Counted from the first letter of the stretch, positions 37,901 through 52,600 are shown. The stretch: DNA of 64,000 nucleotides from Crambe crambe (GCA_963924555.1 OZ004589.1:7006001-7070000); one strand, 5' to 3'. Notes: generated by a model not told the origin, from the sequence alone. Program-made: numbers and translations.

Positions 37901-40900
37901 TGAGTGATTTCACAGAAGTAAGGTCCTTAGGGGATGCAGTATCAAATGGGAAAGATGTTCTTCCTGGTCGTTCTTCTGCACCTAACTTTTTATCGGGTGT
38001 GGATTCGACTTCACTATGGGATGAACCTGAAAATGAAGGGCTACATCTGTCCATTCTTTGCAGTAGTTCAGTCTCTTCATATTTTGAAGGAGAGCTTCTC
38101 ACGGTCTTCTCGGCATCATGTTCTACCTTATAAGGAATGGTATCAGATTGGTGGTCCACTTTGCTACCTTTGTTGATTGCTTGGGCAGAGGTGGGCAGTG
38201 TTTTCTTGAGAGGAAGAAGTGAGGGGAGTTTGCCAGGGGGAGGGTCCTGAAGAGGAGGGAGGGGTGGGGGAGAGAGGGCTTTCTTTGGGGGAGAAAGGGG
38301 TGGGGGAGAGAGGGGTTGCTGTGGAGGAGGAGGGAGGGGTGGGGGAGAGAGGGGTCTCCTTAGAGATCTTTGAGGTGGAGGAGAGTTTGGTGGGGTGGGT
38401 GTGAGAGAAGTTTTAGAATTGGACACTATCCCAGAATGAGTAGGCGTGACCATTTCAGGAGAAGGCATGGCAGACTTAGGACTAGGGGATCTCGAGAGAC
38501 ACCTATCCTCTGTTACTCTCTCCTTCCCTTCAGTACCAGACACAGTCTCACTCCCTGTGTGGAACTTGAGTCGCCTGATCTCCAAACTCTCAAGAGGTGG
38601 AAGTTCATTAGGGAGACTCACATTCCTGCGGGGGGAAGCGATTAGAACAAAAGGCTTCTTTTTATTGCTTTCATTTTCACTTCCAGTACTCAAGGATTGA
38701 TTGACATTCTTCTCCACTTGATCATAATTCCTCTGTTTGTCGAGTTTTTTAACTGGAGCTAAACCGGTCTCTTCATGAGGTAGCAATTTCTCCACCTTGT
38801 CCGAATCCTGTGCTGTATGCAAATGCGTCCCAATCTTGGGTCTCAAAGATGTTATCTCCATTCCAAGATCCATGCTTTTACTTCCAGTTTTGCTTGTTGA
38901 TGAAACTTCCTTTGCCAGCTCCATTCCATACGCATTCTTTTTTCTTATGGAGTTAATATCCTTCATAACTGATTCAAGCCGCCTGTCTACATCTTTTATG
39001 CTAGCTAGTTCAGGATATGCCTTTACAGGCTGTACGATTTCTCTCTCAGCTGGTTTACGGTCCACTAGTTCTCCTTGTTTGTGTTCAACAACCGTCCCTT
39101 TTCTTCCAGCACCCACCTTCACAGATTCAATCTTACCAGCACTTTCTGATTCAGAAACTACTTTCACAGGTGCAGTTTGAGTCCCACTTTCTTTTCTGTC
39201 TGGTTTAGGATCTATCTTCTTCAGTGCAGCACCTCTTTTTTCAGCTGGTTTAGAATCCATCTTTTTCGCTTTAGCTTTACGAACACTTCTCCTTTCAGCT
39301 CGATCGGACTTCAATTTCCCTGATTCAACTTCACCTCCACCCCCTCTAAAAGTAGGAGCTACCTTCACTGATTCAGCCTTCTTGAAATCACGACCCAAGT
39401 TGACTGATTGAACTCCATCCACACTCTCTGTGGCTGCTGACTTGTGTGGCTTCCTCTTCCGATCTTTCCTTTGATAATTCTTCCTGCTTGGACTAAATGA
39501 AGGATCCTTGGATTCATTTCCCTCATTAAGAGGGCTGGTTGTTTCAGCTTGTCTTTTATCTATGGTCTGTTCTTCCACAGTTGACTGCAATTCTGGTGAA
39601 TCTGGTTTAGTGCTGCAAGAAAACTTGGCTGAAGACAACTTGGCTGAAGATTTTAAGTCAGTTCTTTTGAGAGGCTCTTTCGTCTCCACATCACTGCCTA
39701 ATTCCCCCACACTCAATAACTTGAAGCCACCTTGCTTCATCTGGGTCAAGGGGTCATCCAAATGGAGCAAGTTAGGTGCAGCTTGTTGAACCTTGTGTTC
39801 TTGGAATGATAGAGGGTGTATTTGCTGGTTGGGAGGCTGGATTAGTAGGGATGCAAAGGGTCTGATAGGGACATAGGGAAGTACGAAGGTCGGAGGGGGA
39901 GGATGATGTGGTGAGGGTGAGGAGTTAGGTGGGTGAGAGGGAGAGTGATGCAGCCGATATGAAGTGGGTAGAGAAGGAAGGGAAGGAGGGAGGTTGCTAG
40001 GATGAAGCAGCTGGGGTGGGAAAGGATGGGTTGGAGTGCTGGGGAGGGAGAGTAAAGGCATTGCAACAGGTATACTTCCTTCCTGAGGTTGAAAGTGGTA
40101 TGGAGACTGCTGGATTGATCCAGGGGGAGGAGCTTCGAAGGGCTTCTCATTATTGGGATCACTTGAAAGATGAATATTTCTCCCTGGAAAAACAGAGAGG
40201 TCGAATTTCTTCAGATTCTCCATGACATTGGGATAAACCTGTTCTAAACTCAATTTGGAGCTCTGTGGCTTGTGAGGATCTTGCAGGTCTATCTGTAGTA
40301 GAGGTATTCCACCAATTGCATGGCCGAAGTTGCTTGTATCATCACCTCTAGGATTATTAACCCCATCTTTAGGAAGATGATGTGAGTTCTTACTGGGCAC
40401 CTTGAGTGTAGAGCTGGAAGGAGGATACTCTGTTGTTGAAGTCCAGGAAGGAATGACTCCGGGACTGTGCGCCTCACTTGATAGGGCCTCTTTGGCAGTG
40501 GATTTCTTTCTCTTTCGTCTGTGGGGACTATCTCTACCAGTTGGAGTGGCCACTTGATTGGTACTTGGAGTTAAAGAAGGAGGGATGAATACTGAACTTG
40601 TGTTAGGTTCAGAATAGCTCGGTGATTTCAAATCATCCAATTCTAAGACCTGTTATCATGACAATACATGATAATAAAGATACTTCTATCTTATCACAGC
40701 ACAAATGTATCAACCTTATCATATGTAAATATTAATCCACTACTGAATAAGATGGTCTCCACATAAGGGGTTCCACTCTTGATTAATTCTTACCGGTGGC
40801 AAAGTGCTTGTGGAAGAGGCACTTTTGTGGACACCAACTGCTGACACATCCTCCAAATCCTCAACCATGATGTCACCAGCAGAAGTAGCAAGGGTTTCTG

Positions 40901-43900
40901 CTCTGGCAGACATTTGGAGAACATTCAACAATTCTTCATGTTGTTCCTAATGGGAGTATATAAAAATTTCCGTGATTATTCATTACCCTACAAGCTTAAC
41001 TTTAGCAGAAATATTATCAAAATAAAGCCGCACAAAATTTGTATGTTAATTACCCTGAGTATTGTCTTTAGTTCACTTCTCATCATTTCTCCGATATCTT
41101 CTCTTGTGACATCTTCAGCATTTTGTGGAACGTTCTTAAGCACTTGTTTCTTATCATGCCGTGGCTTATGTTTCAAAAAAACTGGCAATCGGTTCATGTG
41201 ATTGGGTGGAGAAAGAGCATCTGATTGATTCTTCAAGTCATGTGATAATTCCAGACTACTATCATTGGTATCTTCCTTGTCTTCCATTAGCGTGGAGTCA
41301 CTGGACACTGCACTCGGAGAAGAAGGTGTGATGGTAGAAGAACTACTATTCAGTATGTTACCATCCAAATCATTCTCATCTGGAAATCCTGCAATTCTGA
41401 CCTTCCCTTTACTGTTCTCTCTCAAACCATCTTTGCCTGCAGCTCCACTTCTTGGAGTGACTTTCTTTCTCACATCACACTTGCCTCCAGCTCTTGCCTT
41501 CTCTTTCCCTTCATTTCTCTTTGAAATCTTCTCTTCTTTGCCTGGAGATCTAATTCTCAGAAAAGCTTTCCTATTCACGCCACCAGGTAACAAGGTTGAT
41601 GATAAGGGTCCAACAAAGGAATGTCGGTCCGAAGTAAACGTGTCTTGGAGTGGTCTAATTCTAGATCCAAGTTCACCACAACTACAAAATGCAATGGAAG
41701 TTACATTTTAGATTGCAGATATAGCTAACTTGCTACTATACTCACCTGAATGTGATATCAGATGGTAATTCATCGGTTGAAGTACTCGAGAGTTCAAAAT
41801 CTACAGTGAAGGAGTTGGAGGTCTCATTTTTGCTGTATTGCTGTTCACCCAATTCACCTCTCTTCTCTGAGCAGGCAGTGGGAAAGGACTCATCCCTCTC
41901 TTGGTGGGCAGTGGGAGAGGATCCACCTTTCTTTTGGTGGGCAGTGGGAGAGGGTTTGCTCTTCCGGTGGGCAGTGGGAGAGGATCCACCATTCTTCTGG
42001 ATGGCAGAGGGAGAGGATCCACCTTTCTTCTGGTGGGAAGTGGGACTCTTCCAGCAGGAAATGGGAGAGGATCCACTTCGGTGGGCAGTAGGAGACGATT
42101 CACCCTTCTCCTGGTGGGCAGTGGGAGAATTGATAACAGGAACCAGCCCACCCTAATAAACACATAAAGGTAAATTTTTAAAAAAATTTACAACTCAAGA
42201 TCACCTGCAAAATTCCATCTGGAACTTGAAGCAATATGATCCCATGATGAGCTTTGAGAGTACCAGTGGTTTCAAGAGTGTCACTGGCTATAGAAGAATC
42301 ACTGGATGTGTTGGTTGATTGGTTTTCCCTGTTTCTCTTGGAATAACTCTTAGCACATAATGATTCATCTGATTCTGAATCTGGTTTATCCTTTTTTTTC
42401 TTCACTACTTTTTCAATCACTTTTTCTCTCAATTCTGCCCCATCCTGACTTTCCTCTGATGGCAAAGCTCCTGATACTGCTGACTTATCCTCTTCAACTC
42501 TTGTTTCCAGTTTTGTCCCATCTCGATTTTTCTCTGATGCCAAAGCACCAGATTCTGATCTCTCCTCCTTCACTTTTTCCTTTGGCTCCACCCCATCTCC
42601 ACCCCCCTGATCTTCTCCAGAGAGCAAAGCTTCTTCCCTTTGCCTCAGGCAACCAATAATCACAGGGACAGATAAATTAACCCTCATTGCAGAACTACTC
42701 AACCTGCTCCTTCTTTTGGCCAATTTTCGTCCAGTGGACTTCTTAGAGCCAGCAGTTTCATGATTCATTTCTTGATATTTCTGAGGAAATGGCATTTGAG
42801 ACCATCTAGTTAGTAAAGAATCCAGCAGAGGTTGTATGGCATAGGAGACAGGAGAATTGTCTTCAACTCTTATAGTATCAGGCTTGAATTCTGAAAGGTG
42901 GGGCGGAGAGAGTTCATTTCTAGCTAGGGGTGATACTATGATGGTGAAGAGTGTTTCCAGGAAATCAAGATACCCGGAATCATATTCAAAAAGAAAGCTA
43001 CCCACACTCAAATCTTTCCCATTGATAACAAGAGTTTCTCCATGAGAGCCAGCCAAGAGAGACGCATCTAATTTCTTGTTTCGGTTGTTAAATGCTACTG
43101 CCCTGTTGGTGATAAACTGTTCACTCTTAGATTGGTATCTGACAGAGAGTAGTTGAGAGTCTGGGCCTCTTTCAGGGGTGGAACTAAGCCTTGTTACAAC
43201 TCTCTTCAATTTAGCATCCACTCCACTCTTCTTCCCTTCAGAGTCCGACAGAGGGAAGGTGTAAGCAAGCATATCTGCAAGAAACTCATCAGCAGGTAAC
43301 TCAGAGAGAGACGAAAGAACAAGGTCCTCCACATTGGGGTAATTAGAAAGGAGATCAATAAAAGGTAAGAGCCTTGCACTCCAAAGGGCCGCCTGTTTCC
43401 TCACTTCAACTTCATCTGAATCCTACGTGTAATTAGAATAATAGACTATAATATTTGGAAGAGATGGCGCTACGAAATTACTCATACAGGTATTTTCTGG
43501 AGTGATGGCTGTAATTTTCTCAGATAGTGACTGGTTTGGTCCCTGACGTGGAGGAACCACTGGATCATGCAGAATTTGTGAAATACTCCAAAGAAGTGGT
43601 AAATCGACGAAAATTCGCCACCTAAATAATATAATAAGGGGAAGAAAATTGATAAACCACGCACCGCATCATCGATCATGGTTAAATAGTCCAACATACC
43701 TTCATTAGGTCTACTCTTCCCCAGCTCCTTCATCATTGCTGGAAATTGGCTACCCTTTGCGGTTGCTATCTGCATGATGTCAAGAGTCTCTTGCCCAGAG
43801 GCAAAGATGCAGTTCAGTTCGTGGGCATACCACTGGACACAGAAACGCAGACAGTTGGCACTCTTCAAGATCAGGAGCAGGCTCTGAGTCACATGACTTA

Positions 43901-46367
43901 TGCTGGCACGCAAGTCATGCTCATGAGGACATTGGATGAACTCCTATAATCAAACATGATTAGTAAGAGATGCAAAACTAACTCCTAAGGATGGATTGTC
44001 TGATACAAGGGCTAGGAACTAGGGCTGGGGGCTAGGGCTAGGGTGATACAACCTTTAGTATAGTCACAGGAAATGGCCAGTCAACTAGTTCTGCCTGGAC
44101 ATGCTGAAATTGTACTCTGCAACTGACCTCTTCTGTGATGGATGGTTGGAGACAGTAGAGCGGAGGAGCTGGGAGATAGAGACCAGGGTGTACCTTGGTC
44201 GTGACATTCGTGCACAGACCCACCAAATCCCTCAAGAAGTGATCGGCGGAACTCTTTGTCACACTGTCCAACTGACAGAGTGCGCACATATGGAATGTCT
44301 CTGAGATAAACTGCTCGTTCACTCTAATTGAGGATTCGGAATTAGGTATAGCAACATGCTTCTTGGATCTATTAGGTTTTTCATATATGAACCCAACAAC
44401 CTTCAGGATACTGTCCAAAGCAAGCTTGTGAGAGAAATTTGAGAGATCCTCTAGTGAACTGTCCTTTGCAATAGTCTCTCCTCTCCTTGAAGACATGATC
44501 TGATTGTGAACTCGGGAAATAGCTGCTAGGATGAATGCTTTTCTCCAGTCTCCCACCTCAACTATAAATTCACAAGCTTTGCACCATTGGTCTGACAGCA
44601 GTAGCAAGTTAACAGCATGTTCTACTGTCCAGATATCTGACAGACCTTGATCTCGAATGACTTCAGCAAGCTTGTCTTTGAGGAGCTCTGTACATCTCAT
44701 TGGAAGAGAAGGATCTGACGATAATGAAATAAGAAGCTTTTTGTCAGTGAAATAAGCAGTCATTAGCTCTCCCACTGTGCCAACCATGAAGCGAGCAGAC
44801 TTGGAAGTGACACACATTTCCTGGATGGGGTCATCAGGTCTTGTGACAATGCCGGAGTTAAGGATGCCTGATATCTGATCGACATTTTGGGATTGAGATA
44901 CAGAGCCTCCTTTACCATATGCTTTGATACACCCTCTAATTAGTTCCATGATACTACTCAAGTCATATTGGAGTAGCTTATCAAGAAAGATTTTATACTC
45001 ACTATAAGAGTCTTTATAAGTGATTGGTTTGCCGTGCTTGCGAGAAGCATTAAATTTGCTATCTGCCAGTGAGGAAACAATGAGATTCTGGATATAGTTA
45101 TGAAGAGTCTTGAGGGCAGTTGAAGTACTTGTGGTGCTATTCGTCAGATTTTTCAGGAGGTTAGTCTCCCTTATGTCAAGAGGCTTTGGTATTTTCATTG
45201 AATAGGCACACTTCAGGATAAATTTTATGTCTTTATAGAGACTGGAGACAAGCTTTAAAGCGATTTTCAAAGACGGTGTGAGGGAGAGCACACAATTGGA
45301 GCTGATATTTTGTCTTGGATTTTCATTCTTTAAAAACTCGCCAAGCACAGCCGGGTGCGTGCTGTATGATGACTCAACTACACTCACAAGTTCTTCTAAA
45401 ATACTTGAAATACCCAGCACATTTCTGAATACTTCATCAGAGTAGGTCTTCATTGATTTCAACGTGTGCTGACTTCTATGGAGTCTGGCAAAATCACATC
45501 TTTTTTCCGTTGTGCCAGCGAGAAAAGCAGCCAGGACAGCATTGGCAATGGAGAATGAGAGGTCCATATGATATTGCTGGATACCGTCTAAGGAGATCAG
45601 TTTGAATAAAGACGTTATGAAATCCAGTGATAGAGCGACCATTTCAGGTGTAGTGATGGATGAGAATGTATTGAGAACACTAGCTTCTGATATTACTCTA
45701 AAGATTGCCGAAACTAGCAGATTGGTCAGAGTGTGGAGACTCTTCTTGTAAGAAGCAACTTCTTCGAGGCTTAGAGGCTCAGTGCTAGGCAACATTCCCC
45801 TGCAGGGTGTGAAGGGCTCACAGGATACCAGTATACCCACGGCAGTTTGAAGCTGAGAAATGGCAGTGATAAAGGAATGGTTGTTCTCTCCCATCAATGA
45901 AGAGCCTCTGAGACTACCACTTGCACCCGCAAAGTGGATTGCCCCAGCATCCAAATTCAGAAGCCCACCACAAAACCCCAAACCTCTGCTGGTGGAGTTA
46001 CCAGCTTCATCACTAACTACTATTGAGGCAATGAAATCATGAATATCATGACTAAGTCTTGTGACAGATCCACCACGGTGACTTTCCAATGGCAGATCGA
46101 GCACTGGAGGATTCTCCAATCCTAACTTCTTTCGAGAATCGGATATGAGAGTCCTAGTGATCTCCAGCATCCCTTGTCTGGGCTCCAATTCAAGGACAGA
46201 GAGGGTGTAGCCATCAGAGCAGACAAGGAGAGGCAGGCTTGGATGAGTGGCTACAGAGAAGCGCTGTCGAAGTGCATCTCTCTCAGAAGATTCAGAATTC
46301 TCATGATCTGTAATGAATCTCTTTGAAGTACCTCTAAAAAAGGGAATATTAAAAAAATCACAGTTTT

Positions 46368-46405
<38 letters not shown>

Positions 46406-48512
46406 AGTAAAATAGTTATGCTTTGAAATATTGGCTACTATAGAAACATTTGCCTCAACTCAAATTTTACTGCTATCTTTAAGGTTGACATACGATAAGG
46501 TGATAGTGATGAGAGGGTGGAGGGGGAGGAGAGTACTTGGTCCCATATCCATGGAACAGCCATGTGTCACTAGTTTCAGAGGCTGGCCAAAACGAGGCAA
46601 CATCACAAGGCAGCCCCTCTTCGTTATGCAAGTAAGAAATAGGCCATCAGCAGTCCACGCCATGTCTACTATCCAATAAGTCCTACAGTGGGAGAGGGGG
46701 GAGGGGGAGGGGAGAGAGTGGGGAAGAGGAGGAGCGGAGGGAATGGAATGAGATTCCTGAAACAACTTTCTACCAAGTCCAGAAGCATTATGATAAAGTT
46801 AAGATGGAAAATTTTATACCATGAAATCCACCATGAATATTCCCACTATGATAATGGTGTTCACAATAACTTTAGTAGGTCAAATGACTTCAATTATTGT
46901 ATGTACCTGCCAGATTGTCTCTCCTCCTTAGCAGAGTACACTGTGCTTGTCAGACCTCCTTGAGTCAGGGGAGAAAAGAAGAGAATCCTTGTGTCTTTTG
47001 CCTTCCTCTTGTTGACAGCAAGAGCTGAGAGATCTCCCGATGGGGAAAGACGATACACATAAGTACCACGCCCATTTTGGACAGGGCCGGTGTGCGACTG
47101 ACACAGCACAGTACCCCACGACACGTTAAAAGGTGGAGGCCCACTCCACATTGCCCCGAACTGAGTGCTTTGATCATTGCCATTAGAACTCCTCCAAACC
47201 TGAGCTAGGCCACTACCAACAAAGGAGCCTTTAGTAGCTGCATTACCAACTTTTGAATCACTGATCCCGCCCTGAGGAGTTTTTGTCTCATTTTTGCTGA
47301 TTTCTTTCTGCTTCTTGTGAGGTGTAATAGGAATAGTTCTGCTTTCGAGGAGACGGATGGGAAAGGTGGATTTGGATGTTAGTTTTGATTGTTTTGTTTT
47401 GTGGGAGTAGAACTCCGCAGTGAAACTCGGCCAGTTTATCAGGAGGTGTGTCATTGTGGTCTCTCCCGATTGACGGTTGTTGAAGATGATGCCACACAAG
47501 CAAATCTCCTCCAACATCTGCAATAAAAAATAACAATCATGTCACACACAACATGGTTGACAGAAAATGACCTGTCCAACCTCTGTCTTAGTGTCTACAT
47601 GTGGTCATTTTTGAATGCTGGACTGCTACATTGGATTAATATTATGTAGATGGCTTTCCCCTATATACCTGATGAACAAAAAATCCTGCATCCACGCATA
47701 TCTCCTTGTAAGATGCTTCTGGCAGTAGCACAGTTTTGGGAGGGAAGATCTTCCACCACTGTGGGCCTTGTGATCCAGTCTCCCATAGGTAGAAGTCCAT
47801 TGTTCTAGAGAACACAATCAGCTGCTCTCCACTATCCGAGACAAATACTCTAAAACCTGCCAGGTACAGTTGTGGGAACATCATTGAGTTTTTGCAAGCC
47901 TCATTGAACTCCATCATTGCTAATTAATGTGCCACATGCAACTTAGATGTCTAAGGCTGTCCTTTCGGAGCAAGGATTTACTTAGGACCATGTTTTTTTA
48001 TGGTAATGCATATTATAGTGTAGACTGTCTGAACTGCCCATGGAATGTATTATATGAACTGCATATGTTATATATAATTTTATACCTGCATATGTCTTTG
48101 TGCTGGAAGACTTGCCTCCCATCTCTGAGAATGGTGTCACATGTGTTTCCAAGACATCACTCCTTCTATGCCAGAGGAAGAGGTCACCACTGGAAGTAAG
48201 TCCTGCTACATGGGCTCCATTTGGAGAGTGGGAGAGGATGGATATCTGTGCTTGGATGCTGGAGAGCGAAGGGAACCTTTTATTGGTTTTCCCTGTGGTA
48301 ACTGAAAGCTGACAAAGCTGGTTTGAGTCAAGGAGATAAAGGCCACACAAGGACTGCTGATACTAGAATGGAAATATGAGACATGACCGTAGAGCTAGCT
48401 AATATTAACTAGCTAAGGATGTTTGATTTACTTCTTGCAGCCAACTTAATCGAGGCCATGGTTTCTTGTCTTGAATAGACACGGAAGATAAGACTTCCAG
48501 CTTCAGTTCCAT
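34903..48512 (-). CDS. CPLANE1: Ciliogenesis and planar polarity effector 1 (CPLANE1/JBTS17)
   Basis: Very large ciliary protein (roughly 3,400 residues here) that in vertebrates acts in the CPLANE module at the ciliary base. The ATG at 48,512 gives MELKLEVLSSVSI and KPWPRLSWL, nearly the human N terminus as I recall it. Other matches: GDLFLWHRRSD (~48,150), YWIVDMAWTADGLFLTC (~46,680), PLHPLITITLS, SDIWTVEHAVNLLL (~44,630), HPGLYLPAPPLYC (~44,190), WFLHVRDQ (~43,540), and near the end EDLRKWMKARKKRK (~37,150) and ANAYTLMSEILSS (~36,750). The last exon ends NIDWNEVDKILDD, stop 34,903-34,905. Main exons: 47,98x-48,350, 47,64x-47,917, 46,92x-47,523, 46,46x-46,685, 44,049-46,330, 43,4xx-43,940, 42,2xx-43,420, 41,75x-42,150, 41,05x-41,700, 40,79x-40,940, 37,77x-40,650, 37,06x-37,540, a 29-nt exon at ~36,983, 36,398-36,805. 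The middle (37,770-40,650) is Pro/Ser-rich and poorly conserved. Confidence 0.92.
35043..35124. mobile_element. Short foldback MITE with poly-A core
   Basis: TTAGCCTCATACCCAGGCCT and the inverted CTAGCCTTGTACCCAGGCCT form ~20-bp terminal repeats around a run of ~24 A. It is 82 bp long and lies in a CPLANE1 intron. Confidence 0.75.
36540..36625 (-). repeat. RS-dipeptide coding repeat in CPLANE1
   Basis: On the minus strand a GAAGCAGAAGCAG-type repeat encodes about 13 RS/SS pairs (RSRSRSRSSSRS), followed by PDRRSNAARSG. It lies just after the conserved AYTLMSEILSS segment and is in frame. Confidence 0.8.
36857..36982. repeat. (CATA)n / (GTAT)n microsatellite at a splice donor
   Basis: About 30 tetranucleotide units with one interruption. 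On the minus strand the first GTATGT is the donor of the 29-nt CPLANE1 exon ending AACAAAAG. Confidence 0.9.
41880..42150 (-). repeat. SSPTAHQKKGG coding repeat in CPLANE1
   Basis: About seven imperfect copies of a 10-17-residue unit (SSPTAHQKKGG, SSPSAIQKNGG, PSPTAHRKSK) in the CPLANE1 frame. The neighbouring frame, which reads PLPTRRKVDPLPL, is also open but does not join the flanking exons. Confidence 0.7.
46372..46404. repeat. Poly-G tract (33 G) in a CPLANE1 intron
   Basis: An uninterrupted G run between the exons at 46,330 and 46,460. Confidence 0.9.
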
Positions 48513-48704
48513 TCCCCGAACTCCTCACGGCGACATTTACAAAGGTTAGTAGGCGAATAGTGAGACGCAACTCGTACTATTATTATAATTGCAGAATTCT
48601 TTGTTTACGTTCTAAATAGAGCGCATCAAGTACCTCCCACATTTTGAAATCTGACCAATAGAAATCAAAGTTCATAGTTCTTATTATAGCACACCTATGA
48701 GTTA
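48513..48704. promoter_or_regulatory. Bidirectional promoter of CPLANE1 and SREK1IP1
   Basis: Only 192 bp separate the two divergent start codons, so both promoters must share it. It has a CCAAT box in the SREK1IP1 direction at 48,655-48,659 (CTGACCAATAG). There is no evident TATA box and no CpG-rich core. Confidence 0.7.
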
Positions 48705-49583
<879 letters not shown>

Positions 49584-49675
49584 ATATCCCATTTGACTTT
49601 TATGCATATTTGACCTTTGACCTACATGAACTCTACTACCACTTCTAATTAGTGCCCACTTGAACAAGAAGTAAA

Positions 49676-52600
49676 ATGAGCCAAATATACATCAAAGAGC
49701 CACCTACAAGCGGGAAGGTTAGTTAACTAGAGAAGTAGCAAGACTGTCCGCTGTAGCCAACTGCTTTTAATTTCTCAAAGGTGCTCCTGAAGACCACACT
49801 GGGGGACATGGACATAGAGTTGTGGTCCAAAGAGGCTCCTCTAGCCTGCAGGAACTTTGTGCAGTTGTGTATGGAGGGCTACTACAATGGTGTGATATTC
49901 CATCGTATTGTCCATGAGTTCATTGCTCAGACAGGAGACCCAACAGGGACCGGCGAAGGTGAGAAACCCTAGTCTCTAGTCTTTCAAACTTTCTTGCATT
50001 GGGAGAAGAGAAGTAGCTAACAATTAAAGGATATCAACAAAGTGTTCTTTTTGTTGATGGCTTCCAATTTATATGTTCTTTGCAGGTGGGGAATCTGTGT
50101 ATGGGCATCCATTTAAGGTGACCCCACAATTATTAAACTTAAGCATCAATATTAAAGTACTAATCCAGTTCTTTTGACCACTCCCCCCAGGATGAGTTCC
50201 ACTCTCGTCTGAAGTTCAATAGACGGGGGCTGGTGGGGATGGCCAATGGGGGCAAGAATGATAACTCCAGCCAATTCTTCATAACCCTCAACCGCTGTGA
50301 CGAGCTCTCCAATAAACACACCCTCTTTGGAAAGGTATGTTATGGGAGCACAGTCTAGAGAGTCTCACTGTGCCCAATTCCAGTTAATATAGGTGTGTAC
50401 CCAATTCACCAAGAGCTATACTATATTGAAAGAGAGAGAGAGAGAGAGAGAGAGATGCTATTGCACATAAAATTGATTGAGGAGCATCTTCTACATATGC
50501 CTTGTCCTGAGACCTGTTCGCATGACTCCACCACATACCTACTTGCTGTCACATAGTGTACTGGAGATACTCTGTACAACATAGATTACTGGAGATACTC
50601 TGTATAACATATAGATTACTGGAGATACTCTGTATAACATGATCCGACTCAACGAGATATCTACTGATAAGGAAGACCATCCCCTTGATCCCCTCCCAAA
50701 AATCCTCAAGACAAAAATCCTGAATAACCCATTTGATGACATCGAGCCTCGCATAGACAAGAGGAAACTGGAAAGGAAGGTCGAGAAACACAAGAGCCAG
50801 TCCAAAGCTACTAAGTGTGTTTATATAATGATGACCCTTTACCAGGTTTGAGTTTTGTGTTGTCCACAGAAATTTTAGTCTCTTGTCATTTGGAGAGGAA
50901 GCTGAAGATGATGAAGAAAAGGCAGAAGTTGCTAGTAAGGTACTGTGTTTAAAAATAATGGACCAATAACAACTATAGCCCCCTCACCAGGATCTAAAGA
51001 TTAAGAGCAGTCATGACGTCCTTCTTGAAGACCCCAAGCTGAGTGCTGAGCCAGCAATCACACCTCCTCCCATTGTGTCTAATCCTGATGAAAAGTATGT
51101 TCTACTGCACTAGGCATGCAGCTGCTACAACCTTTCACTTGCTTCTCTCTCTCTCTCTCTCTCTCTCTCTCCTTTCATATCCAGGGAACGTAAAAATAGG
51201 AAAAGAAAAAGAAAGGTATGGTTAGGGAGAAAGTATATGAGGGATATTATTAATCCAGGCCCCAAAATATTGTAGAGCTTATTTTGGTAAAGGGTCTTAC
51301 TATACTTGAGCACTATATACAGTAAAATATTATGCTACTATTCCATGGTTACTAGGACAACAAAGCTCCCTCCCCTAGCAACATCCATTCTGCTGAGGTC
51401 AGCAATGATGAGGAGAATGAGGAAGAGGGGGAGGATGCAGCATTTGACCTCCGAATGCGACAGAAGGTGGCAGAGAAGATGGGACAGTGGGCGACGAGTT
51501 GGGAGGATGAAATTGACATGGAGGATGATGTGGTGGCAGCTAAAACGTAAGCAGTGGTAATACATCCTTTAACAGAGCACAAAATAACATTCGTGACGGT
51601 GTGAAAGGTTGGATCGACAGCAGTCATTCACATCAGCTGCTAGGTGATACATCCTTTGCAAAGCACAAAATAACATTCGCCTGAAAGGGATCATTCACAC
51701 CATCTGCTAGCGTAAGCAGCAAGATCCTATATGCCAAAGAAAAGTGTGAAGTTCAACACAAATGACCTAGCAACTGTGTGTTCTTGCCTAGCACAAAATA
51801 ACAATTTGTGGCACACTATGCTATAATTAATTGGAACAAGTACATCCTATTAATTGATACACAGAGTAATATTAAGGGGAGTGGTGTTCTCATTAAGTAG
51901 ATTCCAAAAATAGTATCTAAAACGAGTCCTTTAGCCCTTTGAATTAACCTCTTCTTCCTGTGTCATGTGATGTGTAGGGGAAAGCTGCGGCAGGAGTCGA
52001 AGCAAATTAGCAAATATAGGATTTTGCATGTTTTGCCACTATGTGAACAAGGACATCCTAATTGATAATATTAAGGGGAGTGGTGTTCTCATTAAGTAGA
52101 TTCCAAAAATAGTATCTCTTTGGCCCTGCCCTTTGAATTAACCTCTTCTTCCTGTGTCATGATGTGTAGGGAAAAGCTGCGGCAGGAGTCGAAGCAAATT
52201 AAGCGGGAACTGAAAATGGCCACCAAAAGAAGAGAGGAAGAAGCCAGGAGGAAGCTAGAGGAAGCCCGTCAGAAAGAAGGTTTGCTCAATAGAATCATTT
52301 CTGTAGGCATTCCATGAATATGATGTTATTGCTACCACATCATCTGGAAATCTCCCTTTAATATATCTCCCACTTTATTGAGTCCTATGGTTGAGTGACA
52401 TTCCATGGGTACCGAAAGGGTAGAGGTGATGGAGGGGGGGGAACCCTGGGATTTTCCTGATATTCCAGCTACTAGATCCCCCCTCCCTGCCCCCAAAGAC
52501 GATAGACACTGTACATAATTCTGAGCATTTTGGACTGAGTGATATTCTTCTACATGCTCTAATTAGCCCTTAAGGAGGTTAATTTATAATTTGTATAGTC

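Noticed and set aside
41801-42163. Minus-strand frame PLPTRRKVDPLPL as a separate protein or CPLANE1 exon
   Set aside because: The neighbouring frame (SSPTAHQKKGG) runs directly into DITF and the next CPLANE1 exon with a proper donor, so this frame is a shadow of the repeat.
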